A DNA stretch of 47,066 nt from Hypsibius dujardini (lineage: Eukaryota; Tardigrada; Eutardigrada; Parachela; Hypsibiidae), in the NCBI GenBank assembly GCA_001579985.1, contig LRSR01006416.1, positions 1 through 47,066 on the forward strand, in the 5' to 3' direction. Made by a program: the position numbers and the translations under genes. Below are positions 30,085 through 41,976 of the stretch, one piece after another; position 1 is the first letter of the stretch; every line of letters starts with the position of its first letter. The notes beneath the pieces are model-generated. The model was given only the letters and a program-made list of their open reading frames with translations. It was not told the origin of the DNA and made no database searches.

Positions 30085-32911
30085 ATGCCCTCGCTCCGCT
30101 CCAAGATGCAGTCACTTTGCTGGGGTCTATTCCTGGTGCTTGGAGGTATGTCTGCAGGGGGTGATATCAATAGTAATCGTTGCGCTTTACTAGAATTCTG
30201 TTTAGCATTTAAAAAGTTGTTTTTTTTCATACAGGACTTCGATCACTTTGTATGAAATATTTTATTCTCTTGCAGTTGAGATCAGATTGATGCATTCGCT
30301 ACCTTTTCACATGATCTATATTTCTTGGTAGGGCTGTTAAAATAAAAATATTTAGTTTATTGATAATTTTAAAAATGTTTTAATATTGATCAAATTGACC
30401 CGCAATTTTATGCTCCTTTTTGTAGCTGTTCATTCCTCTAAAGCAGCGCAAGTTCACTGGGGATACAAAGATGTCATTGATGGTAAAAGTTCAATGCCTC
30501 GTTGGATTTGTGGATCGCAAAAATCACGCCAATTTTAATTGGGGCTTTTATTGATCAGAGGAACCGCCAGCCCAATGGCAAAAGGATTTTCCATCTTGCA
30601 AAGGCACTCGCCAATCCCCGATAGCCATCAACCGAACGCTGGTGCAGTGGGACGGGACACTCGGCCCCATTGAGTTCCGAAACTATGACTACTTTCCGGT
30701 GAATCATACGTGGACGGTAGTGGACAATGGTCATGCAGGTACAAATAGTTGCAAGATATCTTGGACGCTTGGATTACGTTTGTGTCTCTGTTTAGGCCTA
30801 GTCAGTGTTTATGTTGACGGCTGTATCTGTCTATGTGACTGTCTATACTACGTCTATGCATATGCATGCCATTGTCTAGTTATATACATGCCTATTTCTA
30901 TGTGTCTGTGTCTGTGTCTGTGTCTGTGTCTGTGTCTGTGTCTGTGTCTGTGTCTGTGTCTGTGTCTGTGGCTATGTCTGTGGCTTGGCCTGTGTCTGCG
31001 TATGCGTGTCCATGTTCGCGTTTGTATATGTGCTGTGACATATTCTTAGCAGTGAGTCCATAACTGATGTAATGGCTGAAGAATAATTTTACATTGCAAT
31101 ATTTTTCTGGATATATATAGTTCAATTTAGCGCAACATTTCCCACGGGAAAAATTCCCACCGTCCGAGGCGGCGGACTTCTTGACTCGTACGCTCTCACC
31201 CAGTTCCATTTCCATTGGGGATCGGACGATTCGCGTGGCTCGGAACACGTTGTGGAGGGGAAGCGATATCCTTTAGAGGTACGTCCTAAATCAACGAACA
31301 ATTTCCTTTAGTGAGCAATTGCGTTGTTCCTCTTATAGTTTACGTCGAACCATGATGCTTGATATCTGTATGTTCAATTTCTGAATTAATAAGTGTTGAT
31401 AGATAATATTAACAACTAGAAATGTTCAGTTTGACTTTTAGTTTCTAGAACGCTGAATTTGAAGTGCTTTTAAATATAAACTCAGACCATAAAAGTTTAC
31501 GACCTGAGCTAATATATTGGCAATTTTAATTTAGCTGCACATTGTTCACCAAAAGACCACGGACGACGACATTAACGCCGGCCAAGATTCCACCGGTCTC
31601 GCCGTCATCGGGATCCTCTTTGATTTGGCCGGGCCGGCGGACCCACCCAATGCCTTCCTCGAGGAGATCACCTACGCCATTGAAGTGACCCTTGAGCCAA
31701 ATCGCACCACAAGAATGACACTCGCAGCCTTTAATATGGCCCACCTGCTGTCCAATTCACCTGATTATTACAGGTAATTATAGTAAACGTAAATTAAACT
31801 AAATTCATTTTAGTTTTATTCGTTAGTCGTTCACCCCAATCAAAAAACCACTACCAAACTCAATGGCCAGGGTTTCGTGGAGAAAGATTAGATTTAAAAT
31901 CAAACTAAAAAAGTATTAGCTAATTTTCAGATTGAATATAACCTTTAATGGAAGCAGAACTAAAGCTAAGCGGAAAACAAAATTAATTGTGAGTTTTGAA
32001 GTTCCAAAGTCACTGGAATAATCCTGTCGCAGCAAAAAACTCCAATTTCTAAAATTCGTTTTTCTTTCATACTTTTTGAGTTCCATTCACTCAAAATTTT
32101 ATTCGGAATCAAAATGTTTTTCTCGGAAATGAGGGGGCGGAGCTATAGGCACTGACAATACCGGGATGTTACAGTTAACTGATCGTGCATTAACAGCAAT
32201 CCTATGCCGAATAACTCCTCCCCCTCGCATTCAAAAATCCTGGGCCTGACGATAGTCGATTTGCAATTAAATTTCGAGTCAGTTAGTGTCAAAAAAAGTG
32301 AGAGAAATAGGAAGTTTAAGAAATTTGTTTTTATGACTGAAACTGGAATCTTCCTTTCATTTTCTGACTCCTTAAATTGTTCCCTGTTGAACAAGATTTT
32401 GTCCCCGGCAAGCAATATTATCCAAATCATGTTAGGATCATATGTTTTCAGGAGAAAAGTTTGGTCACGATGTGAGAGTGGTAATTGGTAATTGATTCCT
32501 TGTAAGTTGATTAAATGTTACAAACTCCCAATACTTTAACCTAGGTACTTAGGCTCTTTGACCACTCCCCCGTGTTCGGAAGCGGTGGTCTGGAGCATCA
32601 TGAAGACCACGATGAAGATCACGGAGAAGCAGCTGAAAACGTTTAGGGGACTCCACGAAAAGCCGAACGATGCGGTTGATCTGCTGGAGGATAATTATCG
32701 CCCGCTGCAGAGTCTGAATGGGCGGGTCATCCGGGCGTTTTCAGATTCCTATACAACTAGTCGCGTCATTGGTCTGTCTACAATACCACCGCTGACGGAT
32801 AAGCCTCAACAAGTCGCTAGGACAACCAGTAACGCAGAGCAGATTGCTAGTCTTTTTTCACGTGCCTTTTTCGTTGTGTTCTTTGGTCTCATACCAGCTA
32901 CAGTTTTCTAG
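30085..32911 (+). CDS. Alpha carbonic anhydrase, secreted, probably GPI-anchored (353 aa)
   Basis: This enzyme interconverts carbon dioxide and bicarbonate at a zinc centre. Exons: 30085-30145, 30426-30482, 30559-30738, 31121-31278, 31535-31773, 32545-32911; all joins keep phase and total exactly 353 codons plus stop. Residues 1-21 form a signal peptide ([12 protein letters not shown]). The family start [11 protein letters not shown] and QSPIAI are present. Two zinc-binding His lie in FHFHWGSDD, the third in LHIVHQK, and the substrate-pocket motif is [11 protein letters not shown]. The C-terminus ends in a hydrophobic stretch ([15 protein letters not shown]) after a polar Ser/Thr region, typical of a GPI-attachment signal. 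The enzyme should sit on the outer cell surface and look catalytically intact. The intron 30739-31120 has a TGTGTC microsatellite. Confidence 0.93.
30900..30970 (+). repeat. TGTGTC hexanucleotide microsatellite
   Basis: About 12 units in the third intron of the carbonic anhydrase gene, same motif as at 25527. Confidence 0.95.
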
Positions 32912-32930
32912 CCACTGTTAAGGACTACTG

Positions 32931-33068
32931 TATTTTCGCGTTAGACAGGGACAGTCGTACTGGAGTGGAACGTGTGCACGGCTCTGTGCACCGTACACAC
33001 AGCACAAGCGCCGCGTGGCCGATTGAACGTTCCACAGATCGTAAGCGTCCCTGTCTAACGCGAAAATA
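32931..33068. mobile_element. 138-bp MITE with 22-bp TIRs
   Basis: TATTTTCGCGTTAGACAGGG at 32931 is matched by its exact complement ending at 33068, giving 22-bp perfect inverted ends; GTGGAACGT/ACGTTCCAC repeats weakly inside. TA flanks would fit a mariner-type target. It begins about 20 bp after the carbonic anhydrase stop, so it lies in that gene's 3' UTR. Confidence 0.8.
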
Positions 33069-33169
33069 TATAGTACTTTATAGTGATATGAATGTGAATG
33101 TGCCTACTGTTAATGATTAGACGACTGTGTAAGCTTTGGGGACCGTTCAAGAGATATGAGTACATCAGG

Positions 33170-33202
33170 CGGAAGGTATCCTCATTTTGGGCATACCTTC
33201 CG
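33170..33202 (+). other. Short perfect hairpin
   Basis: CGGAAGGTAT and its exact complement ATACCTTCCG are separated by 13 bases, giving a 10-bp stem. It lies in the convergent spacer and could be a transcript 3' structure. Function unknown. Confidence 0.6.
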
Positions 33203-33417
33203 GCTCTCCTCGATAGTCAGTTACTTTTTTAGCGCATACGCAAATGCTTTTACAAAAAACAAACAATAATTAGCAAGCAGGGAGTCTGTAAAGCTCTGAT
33301 TCGGTCTACACGAGCGGCATTATGATCGCGCTTTATGGTATTTGTGAAATGGTATGTCTGCTAACTAGCAGACTAGCATAAGCTTGACGCAAATAAACAT
33401 GCAGACATACAAACAAT

Positions 33418-33452
<35 letters not shown>

Positions 33453-33600
33453 ACAGACAGATAGACAAACCGACAGACAGACAGACACGCAGACAAACAG
33501 ATTGACAGGCAGGTAGGCAGGCAGGTAGGCAGGCAGGTAGGCAGGCAGACACGCAGGCAAAGAGATTGACAGGCAGGCAGGCAGAAATACAAACAGACCA
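33418..33600 (+). repeat. CAGG/CAGA microsatellite
   Basis: Tandem CAGG then CAGA words with interruptions. Confidence 0.95.
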
Positions 33601-34008
33601 GAGCAGCTTTAGTGCAAGTGTATTGGTCTATTAGGTGGGCGAATTTCCTTATTAGCCTGAGTTCGTCTGCTGGTGAGTATTAAATAATTGTCTTCGATGA
33701 ATTTCGGTAACTGCACTTCCCACGCGTACTCTTGAGCCGTTTAGAGGTATCTCATTTTAGATTTTTCAAGTGCGGATAAAATTCCGGAAAAACTGTCTCA
33801 AAAAGCAAGCATTGTTCTTACTGTAAGAAAAGGCTGTTCATTATATCACCACATTTAAAGCATTGTTACTATAAGAAAAGGTTGCTCTGAGTTTCATCTC
33901 CTCATTTAACCGGAGAGCATGTCATGGAGAAAACAGAAAGAAATGTACTATTACTCAACAACGAGAGATAATCATATGTGCACGGGACAAGTACAAAACC
34001 ACATTAGA

Positions 34009-37000
34009 TCACATTGAAACGGACTCCCCAGACGTAAAGTATTTCGGCGTGCTCATATGATAATGATGCGTCCAGGGGTAATAGTGTCCGGCGGTATGGC
34101 TGCCGAAATCATCGGGAAACCTCTTCCATCGGTCCACCTGCGCGGCGTCAACGCCTACAACATCGTTGTCGCGGTACGAATTGAGATTCACCGGGATGGA
34201 GAAGCGAGCCAGCTGGAGCTCGGTGTCGGAAAGACCGCCGTGGGAGATGCGTGCGTATCCCTCACGGATGAGATTCTTATACAGGATATATTCACAGAAA
34301 CGACTCTTGTCTGTTGGGTCAATGTCAGTGAGACCGCCCTTGGAGGTGAAGTGCTGATAGTCCCGACTACCTGGCACAGACGTGACGTAACCAAGAAAAA
34401 CCACAGGGTTCGCGGAAGCTGCCGATAAGGTGGAGAGATATTTCGTTTGGACGTCACGGTCAATGGCGTCGCGATCGTTACCCATGTGGGTGGAAATGAT
34501 GTCGACAAGGTTGCCGGAGACGTTGAGGGTGGCGGAGATGGCGGGAGCCAGTTCACCGTGTGGGCTGGGCAGGAGATGGTGGGTGGACGCGATTATGGGG
34601 TATTTGGAGAGGAGAAGGTTGCCCCAGGTGTGATCCTGCAAGGGCAACGTGCTGTGAGCATGGAGCAGAAATCAATCGGCACCAAACAGACTGATAGACA
34701 AGCATCAAGACCTCTGAGCAGGCAGGCAGAGAGGCAAAAAGATGTTCAGGCAGACAGATGTCTATACAGGTAGACAAACAGACAGAGAGGTAGACAAAGA
34801 GGCAGATAGACAAACAGAAAGATTTTAAAGCAGACAGATATACAGACAAGCAGGCAAACCTGCAGACAGACAGATATACAAAAAAGGTAGAGACACACAC
34901 AGATCGGTAGGCAGGCAGGCAGGCAGGCAGGCAGACCTACTAGGAAACAAACAGGCAGATAGCCAGATATGAAACATTAGCTCACTAGTAAGCAAGCAAT
35001 ACCTTGGTAGCAGGTCCGAAATCGACGAACATACCCAACTCCTCACTAAGCCACATTCCCAGATCATTATGGCCCAGGTAGGGCTTGCTCGCGTCGCTCT
35101 CCAGCAATGCGATCACGTCAGCGTTTGTCTTATTCAGCAGATCTGCTGCGCGTTTCAGACTCGGCCAGCCTTGGTTATCGTACCCAAAATGAAAGGTCCA
35201 GATGAGAGCGCTGAAGTCCCGCGTGGTGGGATTGAGCTGCTTCTTGGCGGTCGGTTGGGCAGGTAGTCTGATGCAGGTGCCCAAGAGCGCGACAACGAAT
35301 GTTAAGGCAAGAAGTATCGGGGCAGCTGCCGGCCATGTGTGCTTATTGAGACAGGAACCTGAAACGGAAAAAAGAAGTATGAGTTAAATACTCGACAAAC
35401 TAACCAACAGATTTGCAAACAGACAGACAGATAGATAGTTAGATGTACAGACCGACCTACAGACAGATGCAGAGAATTACGGATAGACATACAGACAGAC
35501 AAGCAAACAGACAGACAAACAGACAGGGAAACAAACAGACAGACTTACCAGACTTCTTCGGAACGGTGAAGAGAAAAGTAAGGCACATAAAGCCAATCAA
35601 AAAATCCGAATGTTCCCTGGTATATACACCCCCGGGAACAAAATTATACGCCACCGTCCAAACATGGAAAAAAATTTCCGCCAGATACGTCAGCATCGAC
35701 AACGTGATCACCACAGCGGGATGACCAACGACAACTCTCTCCATCATATTGACCCATAAAACCGAACTGTAAACCGCCAATAACAATCCACAGACAAACC
35801 CGGGCCAGGCATCCAAAAAATACGTGGCAAAAAAGGCCACCGTGCCGATGATCCAAGTGAGTGGTGAAGCAGAGAGGCGGGAAAAGTGGGCCGCAAAAAA
35901 AGTTCCGGCGATTAAAGCAAACAGAACGAACGGGGCGGAGAGGAACGGGGTTGGACCGGTCGTGGGATACCCCTTGACTGACCAACGAGAGAGGACTCCC
36001 AGTTCACCAAACACCCAATGGCTAAGATAAAGGATGCTGCCGAGTGTCACGCCGGATGCTGCCTGGCCGAGCATTCCCGGGGAGGGAATTCCCGGGGAGG
36101 GATCTGAAAATGCTCAGATTTAGTCTCGTGAGCGCAGTTGGACTGGACAAACTTCAAAACAGACAACTAGACCGGCTATTGGTTGTTAGATAATCAGAGA
36201 CACAGGCAGCGAGTTGCCCAGACACATCGACCGTCCAACAGACAGACAAGCAGGCAGAGAGACGGGAGAACGGACAGAGAGTGGCGAACAGACAGACAAC
36301 AGACGGACTCAAAGACACATAAACCAAGAGCACAGGCAGACAGACAAACAAACAGACAGAAGGCATACAAAGAGAAGACAGACAGACCAACAGCCAGATA
36401 TTGGAGACAGACAAAGACAGACAGACATATAGACATATACAGGCAGGCAGACAATCAGACAGGCAAACACACAGGCCGACATCAGAACAGGTAGACAGAT
36501 AGATGAACAGACAGATAGATGAACAGACAATCAAACACTAAGACAGACATATACATGTACATAAAGACTTCAAATCTAACCTCCTCTACAGGCAGTGGTA
36601 CTCTTTTTGAAGTCTTTGGCTTTGTCTTTGTGTTTGGTCGTCGACGAAGCAGTAGTAGACGAAGCAGTAGCACTATTTTCAGTCGTCGGAGAAGAAAATG
36701 GCCGGACGACCATCATAACAACACTAACCCCAAACACCGCCGCAATCGCTAAATTGGTCTCTCGATTCATCCACATCGGCGCGATACTTCGGGTGAGGAT
36801 TCTTGAAGCAAGAAAAATGAGATTCGCCGTTAACAGCATCCAGAAATTCTGCAAGCGTTCCCTCACAGTCTGACTGAAGAGCCTGGCTGAAAGGTACAGG
36901 ACGGCTGCGGCATTCCCTAGACTCAAAACGGCTAGTCTTGACCAGGTCGTCGGCTAAAAGGAAAAAAGGATAAGCATCTTAAAACGCCACACGAATAAAA

Positions 37001-37548
37001 GCTTGATTGATCAATTGATTAACACTGCAACTGGAACACTACGCATAATAATTGATTGATTGATTAAGTAATTCGCATTGAACAGACAGGAATGTCTCAT
37101 TTAATCGCTTAATTTTCTCAGGATAGGCAGGGAGTACATCATGCAAATTTAAATAACAACCGTATAAAAAAAAACTGAAAAATCAAGAAATAAAAAATTT
37201 AACCCAAAACACAATCAATCAATCAATCTACGCCCTGAAATTGGCAAGAATGTGCAAAAACATGCAAGCCAACTCATCAATCAACGCCCAACTCACCGCA
37301 TTAAAGGACAAAATTCCCGTCAGCATCACAGCTTCAAGCACAAAGAGTCCCCAGCGAGTTTGCATGACCCGCCTTAAGGGCCCGACTGCGGTGATCACCG
37401 GGATCAGCCAAACAACGGCGAACACTTCGTATCCAGTGATGTCGAGCTCGTTGAGGGGGTAGAACCAGATCATCGGAGCGAGACCGTAAAACAATGACCA
37501 AAAACAATAGTAAGCCACGACATCGTGGCAAATCTCTATCGGCCCCAT
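34009..37548 (-). CDS. PGAP2IP: PGAP2-interacting protein (CWH43 homologue), 720 aa
   Basis: This multi-pass ER/Golgi membrane protein belongs to the Cwh43 family, whose yeast member remodels the lipid of GPI anchors. Exons: 37548-37297, 36953-36581, 36103-35549, 35358-35003, 34635-34009; all joins keep phase and give 720 aa, close to the family's ~700. The first three exons encode many hydrophobic helices (YYCFWSLFYGLAPMIWFY, GILSFNA and so on). The last two encode the endonuclease/exonuclease/phosphatase-like domain: FHFGYDNQGWPS, ALLESDASKPYLGHND, STHMGND, FLGYVTSVPGSRDY, SRFCEYILYKNLIR and GYARISHGGLSD. ATG 37548 is taken as the start because length and layout fit. Three introns are filled with CAGA-type microsatellites. 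A duplicated pentapeptide (GIPSP) near 36085 is a local oddity. Confidence 0.93.
34683..34940 (+). repeat. CAGA/CAGG microsatellite in PGAP2IP intron
   Basis: Degenerate CAGA words ending in a CAGG run (34912-34932), in the last intron. Confidence 0.9.
35410..35545 (+). repeat. CAGA microsatellite in PGAP2IP intron
   Basis: ACAGACAGA-type words fill most of the intron 35359-35548. Confidence 0.9.
36230..36548 (+). repeat. CAGA microsatellite in PGAP2IP intron
   Basis: Long degenerate ACAGACAGA tract in the intron 36104-36580. Frames through it in both strands are artefacts. Confidence 0.9.
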
Positions 37549-38205
37549 TTTTCAAAATGAAAATATCTATATACATGTAATTTGCGGATAATAATTTGTA
37601 AAATTAAAAAATTAAAAAGCTGGAAAATGTGATGGAATGAAAAAGTTACAAAGAGTGATGCAGTAGCAGCTGCGACGTCACAAGAATCGATTTGCAATTC
37701 CAGCCAGCAGGAGACAAATCCATCTGAGTGGGGTTGGTGGGGATTTGGAACTGGAGTGGAATGAAAAAGTTGCAAACAATGATGCAGCAGGAGCAGCGAC
37801 GTCACAAGAATCGATTTGTAATTCCAGCCAGCAGGAGACAAATCCATCTGAGTGGGTTCGGTGGGGATTTGGAACTGGAGTGGAAACTGACTGGAAATGT
37901 TTTGCCCATCTGACTCGCCGTACACACGTGGCCAGAAAACCAGAACGCCGTCCAGCCGGAATTACGGGTAATATTCAACTGGGCTCCCTGTGCTGAATCG
38001 GCGGTGCGCCTACGGCTACCACACGCCTAACGGCGCTGCGCCAACGCTCTATGTGCATGGTAGGAGCCAAAATAGGGCTAGAGCTGACCCAACAGCACTC
38101 TTGCAACGTGTGCAAAATTGTACATGACTGCAATTTTATGGAACATCCTGCGTGTTTTCTTTCAGCCTTCGTTTCTAATTAATCTAACTCCACCTGTCCC
38201 TACGA
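37549..38205. other. Divergent intergenic region between PGAP2IP and the DDX46-tail gene
   Basis: Two genes point away from each other across about 660 bp, so both promoters should lie here. The region contains a 124-bp tandem duplication. No TATA box is obvious. Confidence 0.5.
37633..37880 (+). repeat. Two tandem 124-bp units with GACGTCA sites
   Basis: TGGAATGAAAAAGTT at 37633 recurs at 37757, and the intervening sequence is repeated with few changes. Each unit contains GCGACGTCACAAG, close to an ATF/CREB site, so the duplication doubles it. Confidence 0.85.
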
Positions 38206-40840
38206 ATGGCGCCTCCCCTCTCGCCGGAAGTGGCCATTTGTATTCACAATCTCCGAAAGGAATGGCCGAAACGCACCTGGGCCAACATCGGAGCCCTCTT
38301 TGGGCATTCCGAGGAGTGGGCCATCAGCATCAGGAAACGCTACGACGGCCTCACTGGACTGCCACTGAAAGCACCGAACGTGCGAAAGAATAAAACACAT
38401 GACTTGGACGTGGTGATTGAGCGATACGCCATGACGTTTCGCGACAGGTTCGTAAAGACGTTTGATCATTTTGATGCACTGAAATCGGGTATTGATTGCT
38501 TGATTGCTCTGGCTGTATTGCCGTCAATAGATCAATCAACTAAGCCGGAGGGCTTGAAAGGCAAAAACCTGATTCTTCGATTGATTGATTGATTGATCGA
38601 TCAGTTGATCGATTGATTGATTGATCGATTAATCGATTGATTGATTGATCGATTGGTCGATCGATCGATGTGATGGAATGGATTTTCATGTACGTTTTAT
38701 TTTTATTCGGTACGTGTAGTCAGGGGAAGGAAATCGCGGAAGCAATGGGACGATCGGGATTGAAAGTGACCAGAAAGCATGTGATGCGTCGTTTGAAAGC
38801 GCTGGGATTTGAACGGGTGGCGAAAGCGTTGAAGCTGAAAGATATTCCTGTGCCGACGGAAGGGAATGAGACGCAGCAAGAGCAGGCTGCCAAGGCGACC
38901 ATTGCAGATTTGAGTGTCAATCACCCACGAAGGATTGATGAATGGGTCAGGACTCGTAAGGTGCGTCAGCATGGGGACTTTTCAGAATGCTTGAAAAATG
39001 GTTTAAATTCTAAAACATTTGAACAAGTCAGAAGTGATAAAAAAATAAAAAATGAAAAATCGTAGTTGCTCTTAATGCATCTCTCCAATACCCGAACCGT
39101 AAAAATTCACGAAGTTTGCCCACTATAATGAAATAGTCTTGAGGCAATAGATCAATCAATCAGTATCTTTAATTGATTGGTTGAGAAGATGTCATAATCA
39201 TTTTATGTTTCAATTAATCAACATTATATAACAAAAAATTATCAAATTTTAATTAATTAAAGAATAATTATTAAAGAGACATTAATTTGAATGTCTGTCT
39301 CGGCGACAAGTTTTAAATTAAATTAAAAATTAATCTTCATCTACAATTGGTTTTAAATTAAGTTAAAATTAACGTATTATAAAATAATTGTTCTTAATTC
39401 TTAATTAATTTAATTTCAATGTGTTGTTAATTTTAGTTAAGTTTGCATCAACTAAAAATATTTGTATGATTGTTTCATATGTTTTTAATGTTATCTCCTT
39501 TCCCTGATGTCCTGAAATACTTTTCCGCCGAAGCCCTCGATTGAAATGAAATTCTACATCTGATATCACATAGAAAAAAAAATTGAAGCTCTTCTGGAAA
39601 TTTCTCATGGGAGAAAGGACATTTGTACAGTAATCGTTTATTGTTTCAGGCACTTCAAATCATCCCAGTCAAACCAGAGTTCGTTACAATACTTTTTTTG
39701 TTAAAGTTATTAACACATCAAATAAATTAAAATCCACTGACAAAGTTTATTAAATATAACACTTATTTTATTTAAACGAAAAGCCACATTTTCAGCATTT
39801 AAATTGATAGATTAAATGAAATAGCCTTATATTTAAGATAAATTAAATGATTTTAAATTAAAATATCCTTTTGAATATCGAATTCTATTTCTCTGGCGTT
39901 AAATGAAATAAAGCTAAAATAATAATTTATTTAAAATTAAAAGTTGCTGTTTGGGTAAATTAAAATATCTTTTAAATATATATAACAACAATTTAAATAT
40001 AAATAATAAAATAAATAATAAAATAAATAAATAAATATATATATATAAAACAACACTAATTGCAAGGCACTTGGTTATCCATTCTGCATGTAAAACTTTT
40101 CCACAAATTTCTGCGTGACATTATTATTCGCTTCTTATTTTTCCTTTCTTTCTTCCTTTCAGCCCCAGAAACTTCTCGAGGAAGAAAAATTCGCTAAAGA
40201 ATCGGAGAAAGCCATTAAGAGGCGCTCCCGCCACTTCGTCCAATACGACCCGGAGTCGCGCCACGGCCCTCCCACCATGTTCAGCAGAACCCCCGTCCCG
40301 AAGTATTCCAATCGTGTGAGCAAATCTCCATCCCAGCCTTCCACTTCTCAAACATCCACGTCTGCGGCGGCGCTCGACAGCCGTCCGATGCAGTCGTACA
40401 TGGTGACGTTCGCTCCGACCTCCGCGGACAACGCCATCTTCTACCTCCCCAGCAAGGATGATCCCCCGTTGCCAGTCGGGGAAGAAGAAGAGGGCCCAGA
40501 GCCGCCGCGGAAGAAGCTGCGAGCCATTGCAACGTGTTCCGGCGTGGGGAAGAGTCGGGAGCCGAAGGAGCCGGTGGCGAAGTTCCGGGAGACGCTCAAC
40601 ATCAACCACTTCCCGGAGTCGGTGCGGAAGCGTGTCACTTGTCCGCTGGCTTTGGCCAGAATCGCCGGGCAGGCCTCGGCCATGGTGCGATCGGAGGGGA
40701 CGTACTTTGCACCGGACGAGGACGTGCCGGAGGGTGCGCAACAGTTGTCTCTGATTGTGGAAGCCAACACCGAGCAGGCCTTGCTGCGAGCCAAGGCGGC
40801 GATCAATCGCTTCTGCTGCTTTTCGGATAGCCAACTTTAA
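38206..40840 (+). CDS. 386-aa protein: HTH-like N-terminus plus DDX46/Prp5-type C-terminal domain
   Basis: Exons 38206-38447, 38720-38960 and 40163-40840 join in matching phases (2, then 0) to exactly 386 codons plus stop. The N-terminal exon (TWANIGALFGHSEEW, ISIRKRYDGL) and the second exon (GKEIAEAMGRSGLKVTRKH) each look helix-turn-helix-like. A disordered Ser/Thr/Pro-rich region follows, with an acidic stretch and a KKLR basic cluster. The last ~85 residues (ETLNINHFPESVRKRVT, GTYFAPDEDVPEGAQQ, EQALLRAKAAINRF) follow the pattern of the KH-like tail of the spliceosomal helicase DDX46/Prp5, but the DEAD-box helicase is absent. A nuclear RNA- or DNA-binding role is inferred. The first intron has a GATT/GATC repeat. 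Confidence 0.75.
38576..38668 (+). repeat. GATT/GATC repeat in intron
   Basis: About 20 GATT or GATC words in intron 1 of the 386-aa gene, with many overlapping ATCGAT palindromes. Confidence 0.95.
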
Positions 40841-41274
40841 TTGCTTATTCGAAGTTCCTCCCGTATTTCTCTTACTCACATCTTTACATATTCCATTCTC
40901 ATCATAATCGTGTTAATCTACATGTTAGTACAGGTAACGTCGGGTGTTTCTCTTCTCTCCCTACATCGTTATTTTGGACTGCTACCAACTTGTGTCTTCA
41001 TTTTAAATTATCCAAACGATGAGAGGAAGTCTTATAGAATTTCATTGGGAAAGGGACTATTTGCCTCTTGCAGCACGGCCGTGGGCGTCGATGACTATGT
41101 GGTTCCAGACTGCACAGCTGCCATTGCTCTATTTTCCCGTGATAGGATCAAAATCGGCTGAGTAGTGACTGCAGTGGGCAGTTATTTGCAAGTGCCAACA
41201 GAGTTGTTACAGAAATTCACCGTTCAGTTTGACAGATAGATAGACTGATAGGCAGCCAAACAAACAAACAAACC

Positions 41275-41306
<32 letters not shown>

Positions 41307-41976
41307 CATAAAGACAATCAGGTAAGAAGAACAAAAGACCATCAGACTGCTCGTCGCTTATAACGGTAGACCGTCCGTCAGCACCGTTGTCCGCTTATTG
41401 CTCGGACTACCCGTGCATTACCCGTGGCAGACCGTTTGTCACTCGCACTGACCGTCCGATGACGACGGCGATATGCGACCTTTAGTGTTTTGGATTGGGA
41501 GTAGATTACGACTACCGATTGCGCATGAAAAACGTAGGAGGATGATAACAGTGCATCAAACCTTGCGCGCAGGTGATGTGACCTTATTCGAGCGGATTCA
41601 CCTGGTACGCCACTGGCCATTAAGTTAAGTTGGAATGGATTACCGATCGCACGGGATCAGTGACATTCATTGGAATTACTGCTAAGCAGGCCACCTGCAT
41701 CTACCGGGTAGAAACTTACTTTTTGGAAAAACGCTTTTTTTAAAAATTAAAACCTCAAATGCTTTGCATCCTGCTGATGCTTATTCCATTGCAAAGCCCT
41801 GTTTTCCCAGGAGTTTTCCCGGATATCCGCTCTGAGATTTTGAAAATTTGCAACGAAACATATTTTTATTTCGAGATTTTAATACATACATCAATTGAAA
41901 AAGTGTCCCTGATTTGAAAATTTACCGAAAACTTCCATGATTTTCAATTTGAATTGTAAACTACAAAACTGTACGT
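40841..41976. other. 3' flank and spacer with CAGA microsatellite
   Basis: The 3' UTR of the preceding gene should lie first. A CAGA run lies at 41273-41306. The plus-strand frame over 40841-41161 has no features beyond a hydrophobic stretch and is probably UTR. No gene is supported. Confidence 0.45.
41231..41308 (+). repeat. CAGA microsatellite
   Basis: GATAGATAGA, CAAACAAACA and then nine CAGA words. Confidence 0.9.

Larger units (their letters stand above)
32912..34008. other. Convergent 3' spacer between carbonic anhydrase and PGAP2IP
   Basis: The two genes end toward each other. The spacer holds an inverted-repeat element (32931-33068), a hairpin (33170-33202) and a CAGG/CAGA microsatellite. 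No gene. Confidence 0.6.

Noticed and set aside
30642-31049. 135-codon frame through the TGTGTC repeat
   Set aside because: Only its first part (to 30738) is carbonic anhydrase exon; the rest is intron microsatellite.
40124-40879. 251-codon minus-strand frame opposite the 386-aa gene
   Set aside because: It is antisense to a phase-consistent exon with DDX46-tail similarity; Arg/Gly-rich shadow of GC-rich coding DNA.
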